Shown: positions 28,376 to 36,384, counted from the stretch's first letter. The stretch is 64,000 nt of DNA from Nitrospira sp. (GCA_018242725.1 JAFEBI010000004.1:62001-126000), one strand, 5' to 3'. Notes: a model not told the origin generated them from the letters alone. Translations and numbers: made by a program.

Positions 28376-29227
28376 TCATGGGTTACGTTGTCGTGTCGAA
28401 CCCGGAGACTGACAGCGAGGGCAAAAATATGAACTTCGTTCACCGCGAAGGCGCTGAATCACCCTGCCACAGTGATTCGGGCAAAGCTGCCCCTCTTTTC
28501 CATAGACCAGATGCCGTCGCTTGTATTGTCCCTCACTTCCGTCAGGGGCAAAAAAGTCTCGCACACTCGATCCCCCATGCCTAATTGCCTCATCCAGAAC
28601 CTCCCGCATGATCGCATAGAGCGTTTTGATCTTGCGCACCGACAGCTCACTCACCTGGCGATTCGGGTGTAGACCAGCTCGGAAGAGAATCTCGTTTGCA
28701 TAGATATTCCCAATGCCGGCAATGACTTGTTGATGCATCAAGAGGGCCTTGAGCCTTCCACGCCGCTCCTGCAACAGACGCACAAAGTCTTGCTGAGACG
28801 CAGTCAATGGGTCCAGCCCAAAGCGGCGAGTGAGATACCGATCCAATCCCGCTTTATCCAACAGCGAGAGGCGTCCGAATCGGCGGGGATTCCAGTATCG
28901 TAGTTCTGATTCTCGGCCTCCTGTGAACGACAGTCTCACGTGAACATGCTGTGGATGTTTCGTCGCGGTCGATTGGAACAACAGCAGGCCGGTCATCCCC
29001 AACTCGGCCACGACATAGCGACAAGCGTGACTATTCACAAATCCCAAGGCGACACTTTTGCCGAACCGCTCAGCGGACTGTAGAGTCGCTCCGTAATACC
29101 ACGGCGCGGTGGCATAGCCTTCTCGAACAATATCCGCTCGTCCGATCCATACCTCAGTTACCTGCGCTCCGAGGAGACGCGCGCGGATTTGTCGAGCGAC
29201 GACTTCAGCTTCGGGGAGTTCAGGCAT
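28376..29227 (-). CDS. mutM: Formamidopyrimidine-DNA glycosylase
   Basis: A 283-residue Fpg/MutM, which excises oxidised purines such as 8-oxoguanine and nicks the DNA. The processed N-terminus PELPEAEVV with catalytic Pro and Glu is present, as are the helix-two-turn-helix segment (GIGNIYANEILFRAGLHPN) and a C-terminal zinc finger. The finger reads CPNHC...CPRC, so its first pair is CxxxC instead of the usual CxxC. The start is fixed by the invariant MPELPE at 29227; the frame extends far upstream without family similarity. No operon partner is clear. Confidence 0.92.
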   Translation of the reverse strand: MPELPEAEVVARQIRARLLGAQVTEVWIGRADIVREGYATAPWYYGATLQSAERFGKSVALGFVNSHACRYVVAELGMTGLLLFQSTATKHPQHVHVRLSFTGGRESELRYWNPRRFGRLSLLDKAGLDRYLTRRFGLDPLTASQQDFVRLLQERRGRLKALLMHQQVIAGIGNIYANEILFRAGLHPNRQVSELSVRKIKTLYAIMREVLDEAIRHGGSSVRDFFAPDGSEGQYKRRHLVYGKEGQLCPNHCGRVIQRLRGERSSYFCPRCQSPGSTRQRNP

Positions 29228-29316
29228 CCTGTCACCGTGTTCTGAGTCGAAAATGAGCGGCATTAAGCCACGAGGGGGAGAGAAAGGCAAGATTCTGGAA
29301 TGAATTGAGAACGACG

Positions 29317-29748
29317 TTACGGACGAGCCTGGGAAGACGACCTGAAGCGGCGGAGTTGACGAACCTGCTCGATGGCCACTTGTAGATTCGGCAACGGCAT
29401 GGCACCTGGATGCCGTGTCATGACGAGTTTCAGTACTTCGTCGTAGGACTTTCCTTCCACACAACACAGGTAGGCCATAACGACGGAAACCGATCGCCCC
29501 ATGCCGGCCCGGCAACACACCAGTTTTCGCTCTGTCGGTGCCCGCGACTCAAGCCATTGCACGGCCTCCATCAACTTGGCAGGATCGGCCTTGGCAAACT
29601 CTCGAAAAGGAATGTGACGGTAATCCATCCAGGGGGCAGGAGTGACGGCCAACTCTTCGGCCACCAGCAACAGGGTGCCAACGACCGCCGGTGGCTGCTG
29701 TGCATCGTCAATATTTCCGACCAGCAGCTGATCCGTAATCATGTGCAT
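29317..29748 (-). CDS. Dual-specificity protein phosphatase-like
   Basis: A 143-residue cysteine phosphatase of the dual-specificity class. The P-loop is CRAGMGRS with Cys79 and Arg85 (CX5R). The usual preceding His (HCxxGxxRS) is Cys78 here. The N-terminal ITDQLLVGNIDDA resembles the start of DSP domains, and an Asp in the WMDYRHIPF segment could be the general acid. It should be a small soluble enzyme acting on phosphoproteins or other phosphoesters; the substrate is unknown. A TTGACG-16-TATACT promoter ends nine bases before the ATG, so the message is predicted to be leaderless or nearly so. Confidence 0.82.
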   Translation of the reverse strand: MHMITDQLLVGNIDDAQQPPAVVGTLLLVAEELAVTPAPWMDYRHIPFREFAKADPAKLMEAVQWLESRAPTERKLVCCRAGMGRSVSVVMAYLCCVEGKSYDEVLKLVMTRHPGAMPLPNLQVAIEQVRQLRRFRSSSQARP

Positions 29749-29757
29749 GGCATGGTG

Positions 29758-29785
29758 AGTATAGCCTGCCTCAGTGAAGCGTCAA
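29758..29785 (-). promoter_or_regulatory. Promoter of the phosphatase gene, leaderless geometry
   Basis: Minus strand TTGACG (29780-29785), 16 bp, TATACT (29758-29763), then nine bases to the ATG. The expected transcript starts within about three bases of the start codon. Confidence 0.65.
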
Positions 29786-29812
29786 GCATTCTTACCGACG
29801 GTGCGACGACGG

Positions 29813-29842
29813 TTGCGATTTCTTTTCCCCACCCGCTATACT
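29813..29842 (+). promoter_or_regulatory. Promoter of the zinc-ribbon gene, leaderless geometry
   Basis: TTGCGA (29813-29818), 18 bp, TATACT (29837-29842), then only six bases (CCCAAT) before ATG 29849. The +1 would fall on or next to the A of ATG, and no ribosome-binding site is available. Confidence 0.65.
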
Positions 29843-29848
29843 CCCAAT

Positions 29849-30208
29849 ATGGTTACGCTCACTCAGCAAGAAGTGGAACGGCGGTTGGACACGGTCCCCT
29901 GCGCCATCTGCAAGCAGTCGAGCTTTGCCATCGATGAACGATTCATGGGGGCTGACGGGGACTGGCGAGCCATTTGCAAGAAATGTTTTTACACGTTTCC
30001 GGTCTACACGGACATGGAATTCTATCTTCGCACACAACCAGATGTGCCATTCAGGCTCAAGGAAATATCCTGTACGGTCTGCAATCATCGGGGGGTCAGC
30101 CTGGACCTCCGAGCCACCTTGTCGGTACGGGACGCCTACTACTTTGTCACCTGTCGAGGGTGTCAGCGACAATTTGTCGAAAGATCATCGTTAGAGGCCT
30201 TTGAATAA
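29849..30208 (+). CDS. Small zinc-ribbon-like protein
   Basis: A 119-residue soluble protein with four CxxC knuckles: CAIC, CKKC, CTVC and CRGC, spaced like two zinc ribbons in tandem. The family and function are not recognised. ATG 29849 is chosen because a promoter with TATACT sits six bases upstream, leaving no room for translation from the in-frame codons further back (29774). It is divergent from the phosphatase gene and followed 38 bases later by a small acidic-protein gene with its own promoter-like box. Confidence 0.7.
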   Translation: MVTLTQQEVERRLDTVPCAICKQSSFAIDERFMGADGDWRAICKKCFYTFPVYTDMEFYLRTQPDVPFRLKEISCTVCNHRGVSLDLRATLSVRDAYYFVTCRGCQRQFVERSSLEAFE

Positions 30209-30234
30209 ATCCGCTTCTCTTCCCAACACTCGTG

Positions 30235-30240
30235 TATACT
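30235..30240 (+). promoter_or_regulatory. -10 box six bases before a start codon
   Basis: TATACT followed by GAGACT and then ATG 30247, the same geometry as at 29837-29849. The matching -35 element is poor, so this promoter is less certain. Confidence 0.45.
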
Positions 30241-30246
30241 GAGACT

Positions 30247-30426
30247 ATGAGTGACACGCCAAAACAGCCTGATCTCACGCCGGAAGACAAACCCAAGGTG
30301 AGAAAAGAAATTCCTGTGTTCGCCGTTCAGGACGATGATGCCATCATGGCCGAAGAAATGGCGGATCTCTTCGAAGAAGACAAAGTCTCCCACCAGCACG
30401 GCAGCTCGGAACCGGAAGCGGATTAG
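30247..30426 (+). CDS. Small acidic protein of unknown function
   Basis: A 59-residue, strongly acidic protein (KVRKEIPVFAVQDDDAIMAEEM..., ending SSEPEAD). No known domain is recognised; charge and composition suggest a disordered or protein-binding peptide. The ATG at 30247 is preferred over 30232 because the promoter-like box at 30235 would exclude the upstream codon. No ribosome-binding site is visible, matching the leaderless prediction. It could be co-regulated with the zinc-ribbon gene just upstream. Confidence 0.5.
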   Translation: MSDTPKQPDLTPEDKPKVRKEIPVFAVQDDDAIMAEEMADLFEEDKVSHQHGSSEPEAD

Positions 30427-30549
30427 TCCGTTCAGCTGTCAGCTTTCGGTTGTTAGTGTTCGACATCATAAAAACTTTTCAATAAAACCATATAATCACC
30501 GCTAGGCGGAGAGCCTGTCATTGCCAAGTCGCTTTTACGATATTTATCA

Positions 30550-31290
30550 TTAGCTCTCTTGCTGTTCCATTTGACGTTTTAAATTTAATGCGTCAAGAAG
30601 TATATCGCGATCGAGAAAATGGATTACGCCTGATTGAGATGTCCCTCGTAGCACCATTCCACACAAAACCGATGTCGGCCGCTGCCTCGGCTGTTCAAGC
30701 CAAGCAAAAACAGGTGTCCCACTAAGTCCACTGAATGTTGTCAGTGATAAGGTGTTATGAACTTTCAATACATGAAGGGACTGAAAATTTGATGGGCCAT
30801 CGTAGCGCCCAAGAAACATTACCCGATCCGCTCGAAATTCTGTAGTTTCATAATTTAAAAATGATCGTTCCTCCGGGTAGCCAAGAACGAAAAACTGTGT
30901 TTCATGCGCGTATCCCTTCCATTCACCACAAGAGAGAGCTAGATCCATCAGTTGTGCTCTTGCAACATCTGGATGATTTATCCGCCTTGTGTCAATCGCT
31001 ATCACAGCGACATCCGCAATATCGTCATCTTCTAGATGTTGCGGGACGTAAAACACATCTTTTAGGGGAATGAGTTGACACGAAACATCAGAAGAAAATA
31101 CACAGATGGGCATGAGGTTATTGGGCTGGAGTGCATGGCGTGCCGTTAAAACATATGACCTACCTTCATAACCCACTAGAAAAACTGTGCCTCGTGTGGA
31201 GGAGTAGCGCACTCCTTCAACACCTGTTTCGAAAACTAATGGTTGAATAGAGGGAGCAAGTCGATCTATAGCGTACTGAGGAATGAACAT
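30550..31290 (-). CDS. Trypsin-like serine peptidase
   Basis: A 246-residue protein with a chymotrypsin/trypsin-type triad: His52 in VLTARHAL, Asp93 in IADVAVIAID and Ser190 in FSGLSGTPVF (GxSG). There is no clear signal peptide or PDZ domain, so it may act in the cytoplasm. The coding sequence and flanks are visibly richer in A and T than the surrounding genes, which suggests later acquisition. It stands alone, flanked by a GCTGA-rich intergenic repeat on one side and a decayed small ORF on the other. The substrate and the partner, if any, are unknown. Confidence 0.75.
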   Translation of the reverse strand: MFIPQYAIDRLAPSIQPLVFETGVEGVRYSSTRGTVFLVGYEGRSYVLTARHALQPNNLMPICVFSSDVSCQLIPLKDVFYVPQHLEDDDIADVAVIAIDTRRINHPDVARAQLMDLALSCGEWKGYAHETQFFVLGYPEERSFLNYETTEFRADRVMFLGRYDGPSNFQSLHVLKVHNTLSLTTFSGLSGTPVFAWLEQPRQRPTSVLCGMVLRGTSQSGVIHFLDRDILLDALNLKRQMEQQES

Positions 31291-31303
31291 GGTCTTTGGA
31301 CTC

Positions 31304-31501
31304 TTACGAAGCCTTGAAGGTTACGCTCTTTTTCTCTGACCCTGCGGACTGCTATGGTGGCCTACTCCATCAACATCTATTCCCCTTGACCTGTTCAGGT
31401 AAATCTCCATCATCAATACATTATGACAACGCTGAAACCGCCAGCTCATCGCGCAGCCAAGGATTCTTGCCGGACGATGTCACGACCGAAAACACGTACA
31501 T
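31304..31501 (-). pseudogene. Decayed small ORF with three in-frame stops
   Basis: From ATG 31499-31501, with GAGAGG upstream, one frame reads MYVFSVVTSSGKNPWLRDEL... through three internal stops (TAA at 31421-31423, then TGA and TAG) to a final TAA at 31304-31306. The intervening stretches (CIDDGDLPEQVKGNRC, QSAGSEKKSVTFKAS) look like protein sequence of even composition. This suggests a ~65-residue gene broken by point mutations. The family is not recognised, and chance similarity to coding sequence cannot be excluded. Confidence 0.35.
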
Positions 31502-31527
31502 CTTGCTACCTCTCATTCATGCTTAAT

Positions 31528-32709
31528 TCAGACTGCCCTTACAATCTGCACGGCCGCTTCCTGCTCGATGCGTCCCAACGCCGAGACCTTTCCACCACGC
31601 TCCTTATGCGCGATCTGCTCAACTTGCACAATCGCCCCGCGATGCCATTGGTCGAATGTTTGGTTCTGAGCAGAAGCGAGTCGGTCTTGCCGTCCGATTT
31701 CTTGTCGACCGTGCTCATTGCACAGCCAAGCTCTTTTTTCTCCCTTCATTTCTCGCAACTCGCTCACGACTCGATACACATCGGGGCGCCGTTCGACGAT
31801 GGTCTTGCCGTCTTTGCGTAGCAGCAGATAGGAAAATTTCAGCGCATCTTTGATGAAGCCGACTTGTTCGTCGATTTCCTGAATGACAGCCGGTGGATCC
31901 CATGTCCGTTCTTCATGGCACCAATCGTGTAGGTTAATCATGGCCGGGCAGTCGTTTTCGTGAAGGCAAGGGCTATAAACGGTGCAGCGTTTCTCTTGGA
32001 GTAGTCGGTCTCGCACCTGAAGCAACCCGCGGGAAGTTTCGCGTAGAGCCGGCTCGATGATCATCATCGTTCCGTGCGGGGCGAGGAGCGACAAAGCCTC
32101 ACGCACCATACCAGTACGCATCTCGATTGAGTCTTTTGCATTTGTGTAAATCTCATTCAAGCAGTTAGCGACGATAATGAGATCAAAGGGCGCCCGTTGT
32201 TTAACCTGCTCCAACCACACTACTCGTCGCTCAAGATCTCCTTCAGTGACCGGCAAGCTCGCTGCTCTAACACTGGCCGCTTCGCAATATCGATCCCACA
32301 GTTGTCTGGCCTGTCCAAGCGCTGCTTTTGAACCATCGATAGCGGTCACGGACAGGGCATACGGCAAGGCCTGCTGATGCCACCAGTCGAGAACGGCCAA
32401 CGTTCCGGTACCAGGACCTGAACCAAGGTCCAATACTGAAAAACTCTCATTCACCTGAGGAGTAGGCATTTCATCCAGTAACAGCTGTATCTTGACCAAA
32501 TTCACTGGGAGGAAATATTGGAGATAGGCCGCTCCAAGGAGTCTGTTGTCCAAATATGCTTGGTTGAGATGTCCACGCTCCTTCGTGAAAAGCCTGGACA
32601 GCGCCCCCACAGCCTCCGTCACTTTCTTTGGAGAAAGACCCTCTCTAGCAATCAGTTCGTGAATCACTTTGAGGGTGAGCGGTGAAACCATGGCGTTGAG
32701 GCGTTGCAT
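31528..32709 (-). CDS. Rsm22-like SAM-dependent methyltransferase
   Basis: A 393-residue methyltransferase with the SAM-binding motif VLDLGSGPGTGTLAV near residue 91. Features match the Rsm22 (mitochondrial ribosomal small-subunit associated) family: the Cys-containing YSPCLHENDCPA, DWCHEERTW and the FSYLLL segment. Family members bind an iron-sulfur cluster or zinc and are linked to ribosome assembly; the substrate in bacteria is unproven. The start codon lies six bases after a TACACT box, again without a ribosome-binding site. It is divergent from the 82-residue gene at 32748. Confidence 0.8.
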   Translation of the reverse strand: MQRLNAMVSPLTLKVIHELIAREGLSPKKVTEAVGALSRLFTKERGHLNQAYLDNRLLGAAYLQYFLPVNLVKIQLLLDEMPTPQVNESFSVLDLGSGPGTGTLAVLDWWHQQALPYALSVTAIDGSKAALGQARQLWDRYCEAASVRAASLPVTEGDLERRVVWLEQVKQRAPFDLIIVANCLNEIYTNAKDSIEMRTGMVREALSLLAPHGTMMIIEPALRETSRGLLQVRDRLLQEKRCTVYSPCLHENDCPAMINLHDWCHEERTWDPPAVIQEIDEQVGFIKDALKFSYLLLRKDGKTIVERRPDVYRVVSELREMKGEKRAWLCNEHGRQEIGRQDRLASAQNQTFDQWHRGAIVQVEQIAHKERGGKVSALGRIEQEAAVQIVRAV

Positions 32710-32725
32710 AGCCGTAGTGTATGCT
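32696..32725 (+). promoter_or_regulatory. Promoter of the 82-residue protein gene
   Basis: TTGAGG (32696-32701), 18 bp, TATGCT (32720-32725). The expected leader of about 15 nt includes the GGAGG at 32737-32741. It overlaps the opposite-strand Rsm22 promoter. Confidence 0.6.
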
Positions 32726-32745
32726 CACGGTATTACGGAGGACAA
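32716..32745 (-). promoter_or_regulatory. Promoter of the Rsm22-like gene, leaderless geometry
   Basis: Minus strand TTGTCC (32740-32745), 18 bp, TACACT (32716-32721), then six bases to ATG 32709. Its -10 box overlaps the -10 box of the rightward promoter by two bases. Confidence 0.55.
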
Positions 32746-32747
32746 CC

Positions 32748-32996
32748 ATGACGGATGATATTCTGAAAGCCTATAAAGACGTCGAAGCAGCAGTGGAACG
32801 CTATATTCGACTTCTGCACGACCACGTCACCATGCTCCAAAACATTGAACCGCCGGGCTCCGATAAAGTCGTTCGGCTGACGGCTGGGTCCAAAGCCATG
32901 ACGGATAGTGCTGGGATCTACCTATCCTACGCCAAGTATGTCGCCTATGGGATGCCGGCCAGCGAAGAAATGGTGGAGGATGAGATACAAGGGTAA
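32748..32996 (+). CDS. Small conserved-looking protein of unknown function
   Basis: An 82-residue, probably helical soluble protein (MTDDILKAYKDVEAAVERYI...). No domain is recognised. ATG 32748 has GGAGG seven bases upstream; the frame extends to 32721 but that segment overlaps the promoter. It is divergent from the Rsm22-like gene with overlapping promoters and followed by a strong bidirectional terminator at 33080-33124, so it is a complete single-gene unit. Confidence 0.65.
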   Translation: MTDDILKAYKDVEAAVERYIRLLHDHVTMLQNIEPPGSDKVVRLTAGSKAMTDSAGIYLSYAKYVAYGMPASEEMVEDEIQG

Positions 32997-33079
32997 GAAC
33001 GTTTTTCGTATCTTGTGAAGCGTCGTTCGTGGGTAATTTCGAGGTACTCTTCACGAATCACGAGAACCATGCCACATCA

Positions 33080-33124
33080 AAACAAAAGGGCCTGTCCGGT
33101 TCGTCCGGACAGGCCCTTTTGTTT
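33080..33124. terminator. Strong bidirectional rho-independent terminator
   Basis: AAACAAAAGGGCCTGTCCGG (33080-33099) pairs perfectly over 20 bp with 33105-33124 around the loop TTCGT. A-rich and T-rich ends flank the GC stem on both sides, so it can end transcripts from the small gene on the left and from the oxidoreductase operon on the right. Confidence 0.92.
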
Positions 33125-33141
33125 CAGATCCTGTATGTCGG

Positions 33142-34476
33142 TTAGATGCTGCGCATAAACTGGGCAACTTCGTCTGGATTGACGGTACCGCCCATAACCT
33201 GCGACATCGCGACATTCGTGGATTTCTTTCCGGTCAGACCGGACTCGACTTCATCCACGATCAACTCCACCGGCATTGATTGTCCACCGTAGACGCGCGG
33301 ACCTCCGATAATCTTTGCTTTGGAGTACCCATAGATCGCGGTGGCCACTTCTTTCGCCAACCAACCGACATAGTTGAATTCCGGCACGACGATTAACTTG
33401 GCCTTGCCGCACAATTCTCGCAACTCCCTGGTCGGGAATGGACGGAGCGAACGAACCTTGATAAGGCCGACGTTGAGCCCCTTGTCCTTGCAAAGGCGCA
33501 CGGCTTCGCGTGACTGAGCTGCAGCGCTTCCTGAAGCGATGATGATCGCATCAGCGCCTTCGACGTTTTCCGCCGTCAGCAAACCACCCATGTACTGATT
33601 GATGTACTTACGGGAGCGTTCGACAGCAGCCCACACTTCTTGCTGCCAGACCGCATGGATGTTGTAGGCCATGAAGTTTGACTTCTGAACCGGAGCATCA
33701 CGAGACAGACGAGCCGGAGGATTCTCGGCATCAAGCACCGGCACGGCACCACGCCAGGCTTCACGTGGCGGCAACTTGATCCCGCGATCTTGCATTCGTA
33801 CATAGCCACGAGCGTGAGTGACAAAGAACCCGTCACAGCATACCCCGACCGGCAGAGTCACGTCGTTCTTTTCACTGATCGTGAAACCCGCCATCGTGAA
33901 ATCGAACATGTCCTGTTGATTTTCGGCATGGAACACGATCATGCCACAGTTCAACAAGTAGGCGACTTCGATATTGTCCGGCTGAATGGCCAGCGGCGCA
34001 TTGACGACACGGCAGGTAAACATGGCAACCACCGGAAGACGATGGCCCGGCCATGACGCAATTCCTTCCAAGCCACGCAACGTACCAGGCCCGGCCGTGG
34101 CCGTATAGCATCGAACACCTGCGCGAGACCCACCGGCGATAGCCGCCATGACACCGACTTCTTCTTCGCCACGATAGTACTCTTTCACATAGCCTTCGCC
34201 GTAGAGCACCCCGACGAGCTGCATGGTTTCACTCTGCGGCGTGATGGGATAGGCAATAGCCAAATCCACATTCGAACGACGGACCGCTTCTTTTGCGGCC
34301 TCGCTGCCGGTGATGAACTCCTTCGTCCGAGGCGCCTCGTGAAACATATACTCAGGTGTCACGACTTTCTGTCTCTTCGCCTCACCATGTGGATCTTGCT
34401 TAGCCGCACTCTGTGGAGCAGCAACGCTGGTGATAGGATCGCCCTGGGGATTGGTTTTCACTTCAGTTTCACTCAT
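33142..34476 (-). CDS. forA: 2-oxoacid:ferredoxin oxidoreductase alpha subunit
   Basis: A 444-residue PorA-type subunit carrying the pyrimidine-binding domain of the thiamine-dependent 2-oxoacid:ferredoxin oxidoreductases. Landmarks are GSEAAKEAVRRSNVDLAIAYPITPQS, EEEVGVMAAIAGGSRAG, ATAGPGTLRG and GGPRVYGGQSMP. The enzyme carboxylates acetyl-CoA to pyruvate or succinyl-CoA to 2-oxoglutarate using reduced ferredoxin; which one is not decidable here. A ~50-residue N-terminal tail precedes the domain. ATG 34476 follows GAGAGG. It is the last gene of the five-gene cluster and ends before a strong terminator. Confidence 0.9.
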   Translation of the reverse strand: MSETEVKTNPQGDPITSVAAPQSAAKQDPHGEAKRQKVVTPEYMFHEAPRTKEFITGSEAAKEAVRRSNVDLAIAYPITPQSETMQLVGVLYGEGYVKEYYRGEEEVGVMAAIAGGSRAGVRCYTATAGPGTLRGLEGIASWPGHRLPVVAMFTCRVVNAPLAIQPDNIEVAYLLNCGMIVFHAENQQDMFDFTMAGFTISEKNDVTLPVGVCCDGFFVTHARGYVRMQDRGIKLPPREAWRGAVPVLDAENPPARLSRDAPVQKSNFMAYNIHAVWQQEVWAAVERSRKYINQYMGGLLTAENVEGADAIIIASGSAAAQSREAVRLCKDKGLNVGLIKVRSLRPFPTRELRELCGKAKLIVVPEFNYVGWLAKEVATAIYGYSKAKIIGGPRVYGGQSMPVELIVDEVESGLTGKKSTNVAMSQVMGGTVNPDEVAQFMRSI

Positions 34477-34521
34477 AATCACACCTCTCTATATGGACGG
34501 TGAGCTGCTCGCTCAGCCTGC

Positions 34522-35286
34522 CTATCCTTCTCGCTTCATCTGCTCTGCCGAATGGCCGAACATCGCTGCGCTACCTGTCCCTCCAGGGGTCGGGGCAAAT
34601 GCCATGGGGTTGGTGTGAGTTTTCCCACCATGTACCTTTGATTGTGTTCCGGTGAATCGGACGTTCTCACCGCTCTCAGGTAGCTTAATACCCATTTCCT
34701 CACGAATACGCTTAAAAATCTGCGCAACGCGCTTGATCTTGAGCGTATCGGAATCTCGGATCGTGAGCATTGCATCTTCATGGCCTTGCTCCGCGCAGAT
34801 CGCCATGGTACAGCAATTGGTTCCCGCCCGGATCATCTTGAGCGTGAGGTTGGCATAATGACAATGCACACCGATGAAGATACAGGCTTCGATCTTATTG
34901 CCCCAGATGGTCAAATTCGGATGATTTGGATTGATCACTTCCTCAGGATCAATCTTTGGATACTTCGGGCGATAGTCCGGCATCGGAATAATCATCACTT
35001 CAGGAATCTGCGCGGCTATTTCTAATGTTGCCTTTGCTTTTTCTACCGCATGATCATTCCAGGCCCACAAGAGCAGGGGGCCTGGGAAAATTGTCGCATT
35101 CGGGCTCGTCAGCATTTTGCGAGCCATTTCTTCAATGACAACTTCTTCGTTCGGCTCAAGGAGGCCATAGTACAACCCCTGCCCAGGATCCGGCAGGTCG
35201 ACACCTAGCTGAGCTGCTGACGGTGGATGGAACCCCGCCGGACCCGGCACGATGATTCGCTCTCTCGTATCTTGTGTGATTGCCAC
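34522..35286 (-). CDS. forE: 2-oxoacid:ferredoxin oxidoreductase accessory subunit (ForE-like)
   Basis: A 254-residue protein inside the oxidoreductase cluster, assigned by position to the extra subunit of five-subunit For/Kor enzymes described for reverse-cycle bacteria. Visible features are a Cys/His-rich stretch (CIFIGVHCHYANLTLKMI then TNCCTMAICAEQGHEDA) and a C-terminal Gly/Pro-rich tail (FAPTPGGTGSAAMFG). No cofactor motif can be named with certainty. GTG 35286 is the preferred start, with AAGGAAAGGG upstream; a TTG at 35313 overlapping the ferredoxin gene is the alternative. Confidence 0.75.
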   Translation of the reverse strand: MAITQDTRERIIVPGPAGFHPPSAAQLGVDLPDPGQGLYYGLLEPNEEVVIEEMARKMLTSPNATIFPGPLLLWAWNDHAVEKAKATLEIAAQIPEVMIIPMPDYRPKYPKIDPEEVINPNHPNLTIWGNKIEACIFIGVHCHYANLTLKMIRAGTNCCTMAICAEQGHEDAMLTIRDSDTLKIKRVAQIFKRIREEMGIKLPESGENVRFTGTQSKVHGGKTHTNPMAFAPTPGGTGSAAMFGHSAEQMKREG

Positions 35287-35302
35287 GCCTGATTCCCTTT
35301 CC

Positions 35303-35626
35303 TTACCCGACAACAGGACTTGCCAACACCGCAGTGGTGCTCTTCTCTCCGTACGTAATATTGTCGGTCAATGCCGCCTTCGGCAGTTGATCGATCATGA
35401 TCATCTTGATGGCATTATTCTTCGCCATGTTGTCGCAGACCCACACACATTGCGCGCATCCCTTACAACGATCGACCGCGACATACGCGGATCCATACTT
35501 AAACCCTTGATCTTTCCCCATCTCATCGCTGTATTGAATGGTATTAGCTTCCGGGCAGTACTGCGTACAGAGCTTACAACTCTTCGCGGCGCAAATTTCA
35601 ACACTAATATCGGCTACGAGGTACAT
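35303..35626 (-). CDS. forD: 2-oxoacid:ferredoxin oxidoreductase delta (ferredoxin-type) subunit
   Basis: A 107-residue ferredoxin-like subunit with two Cys clusters, CKLCTQYCP (preceded by another Cys) and CKGCAQCVWVC, fitting two [4Fe-4S] centres. It relays electrons between external ferredoxin and the catalytic subunits. The ATG at 35626 with GGAG upstream gives the expected MYLVADISVEIC start; the frame extends to 35704 but that part overlaps forG. It lies between the gamma and accessory subunit genes. Confidence 0.88.
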   Translation of the reverse strand: MYLVADISVEICAAKSCKLCTQYCPEANTIQYSDEMGKDQGFKYGSAYVAVDRCKGCAQCVWVCDNMAKNNAIKMIMIDQLPKAALTDNITYGEKSTTAVLASPVVG

Positions 35627-35646
35627 GGAAACTCCTTTATAACCGG

Positions 35647-36363
35647 TTACACGGTGGCTGCTGCAACAGGCTCTTCCACCCGTTTGACATCGGCCGCAGC
35701 CCAACCATGATCAACAGCGTAGTTCCATCCGGCACGCATAACGGCAACGTTCTTTTCGATCAGTTCTTGCTTCTTCTTGAACTTCCGCTCGACGACACTG
35801 TCGAGGGCGGCCGTACCACCAGACACGACGAAACCTTTCCCTAGGAACCTGTCCTTCACGGCCTGGTCTAGCCCCGCCATGCTCGTCAACCCTGTAATCG
35901 CCCCGATACAGCCCATCAGCGCCATATTGGTAGCGAGATCCATCCCTGCCACTTCCAATGAGATTTTTGTCGCCGGAAAGTAATAAAGCTTCGCACGACG
36001 TTCTTTCAGCTCAGCCGCCTGATCCCGATGGAGATTCATTGGCCCATCGTTGTTGATCAGCGCAATCCCGTCTTCTTTCAAGCCGAAGTAGAACGGCATC
36101 GTATAAGACTTGCCGTGCGTAATGACTTGAGGATGGAAGATAATAATGATGTGCGGGAAGGTGATTTCACCGATCTCGTAGATCGGCTCATCTGACACGC
36201 GAACATAGCTTTCAACCGGGGCCATTCGCTTTTCAGACCCATAGAACGGCACGATCGTACTTTCGCCACCGGCATTAATGACGGCCGTGCTCAGAATATG
36301 CGATCCGGTCACGACGCCTTGCCCGCCGACACCTGCCATTCGAATATTGAAGCGCTTTGCCAT
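35647..36363 (-). CDS. forG: 2-oxoacid:ferredoxin oxidoreductase gamma subunit
   Basis: A 238-residue PorG/KorC-type subunit. The N-terminus FNIRMAGVGGQGVVTGSHIL is the family signature, followed by STIVPFYGSEKRMAPVESYV and ATNMALMGCIGAITGL. It forms part of the catalytic heteromer with the alpha and beta subunits. It lies 21 bp after forB and directly before forD on the same strand. Confidence 0.92.
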   Translation of the reverse strand: MAKRFNIRMAGVGGQGVVTGSHILSTAVINAGGESTIVPFYGSEKRMAPVESYVRVSDEPIYEIGEITFPHIIIIFHPQVITHGKSYTMPFYFGLKEDGIALINNDGPMNLHRDQAAELKERRAKLYYFPATKISLEVAGMDLATNMALMGCIGAITGLTSMAGLDQAVKDRFLGKGFVVSGGTAALDSVVERKFKKKQELIEKNVAVMRAGWNYAVDHGWAAADVKRVEEPVAAATV

Positions 36364-36384
36364 CGTGGACTCTCCTTCGTTCGC

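Noticed and set aside
33080-33124. Possible small RNA at the 20-bp stem
   Set aside because: The stem with flanking A and T runs between convergent units is fully explained as a bidirectional terminator.
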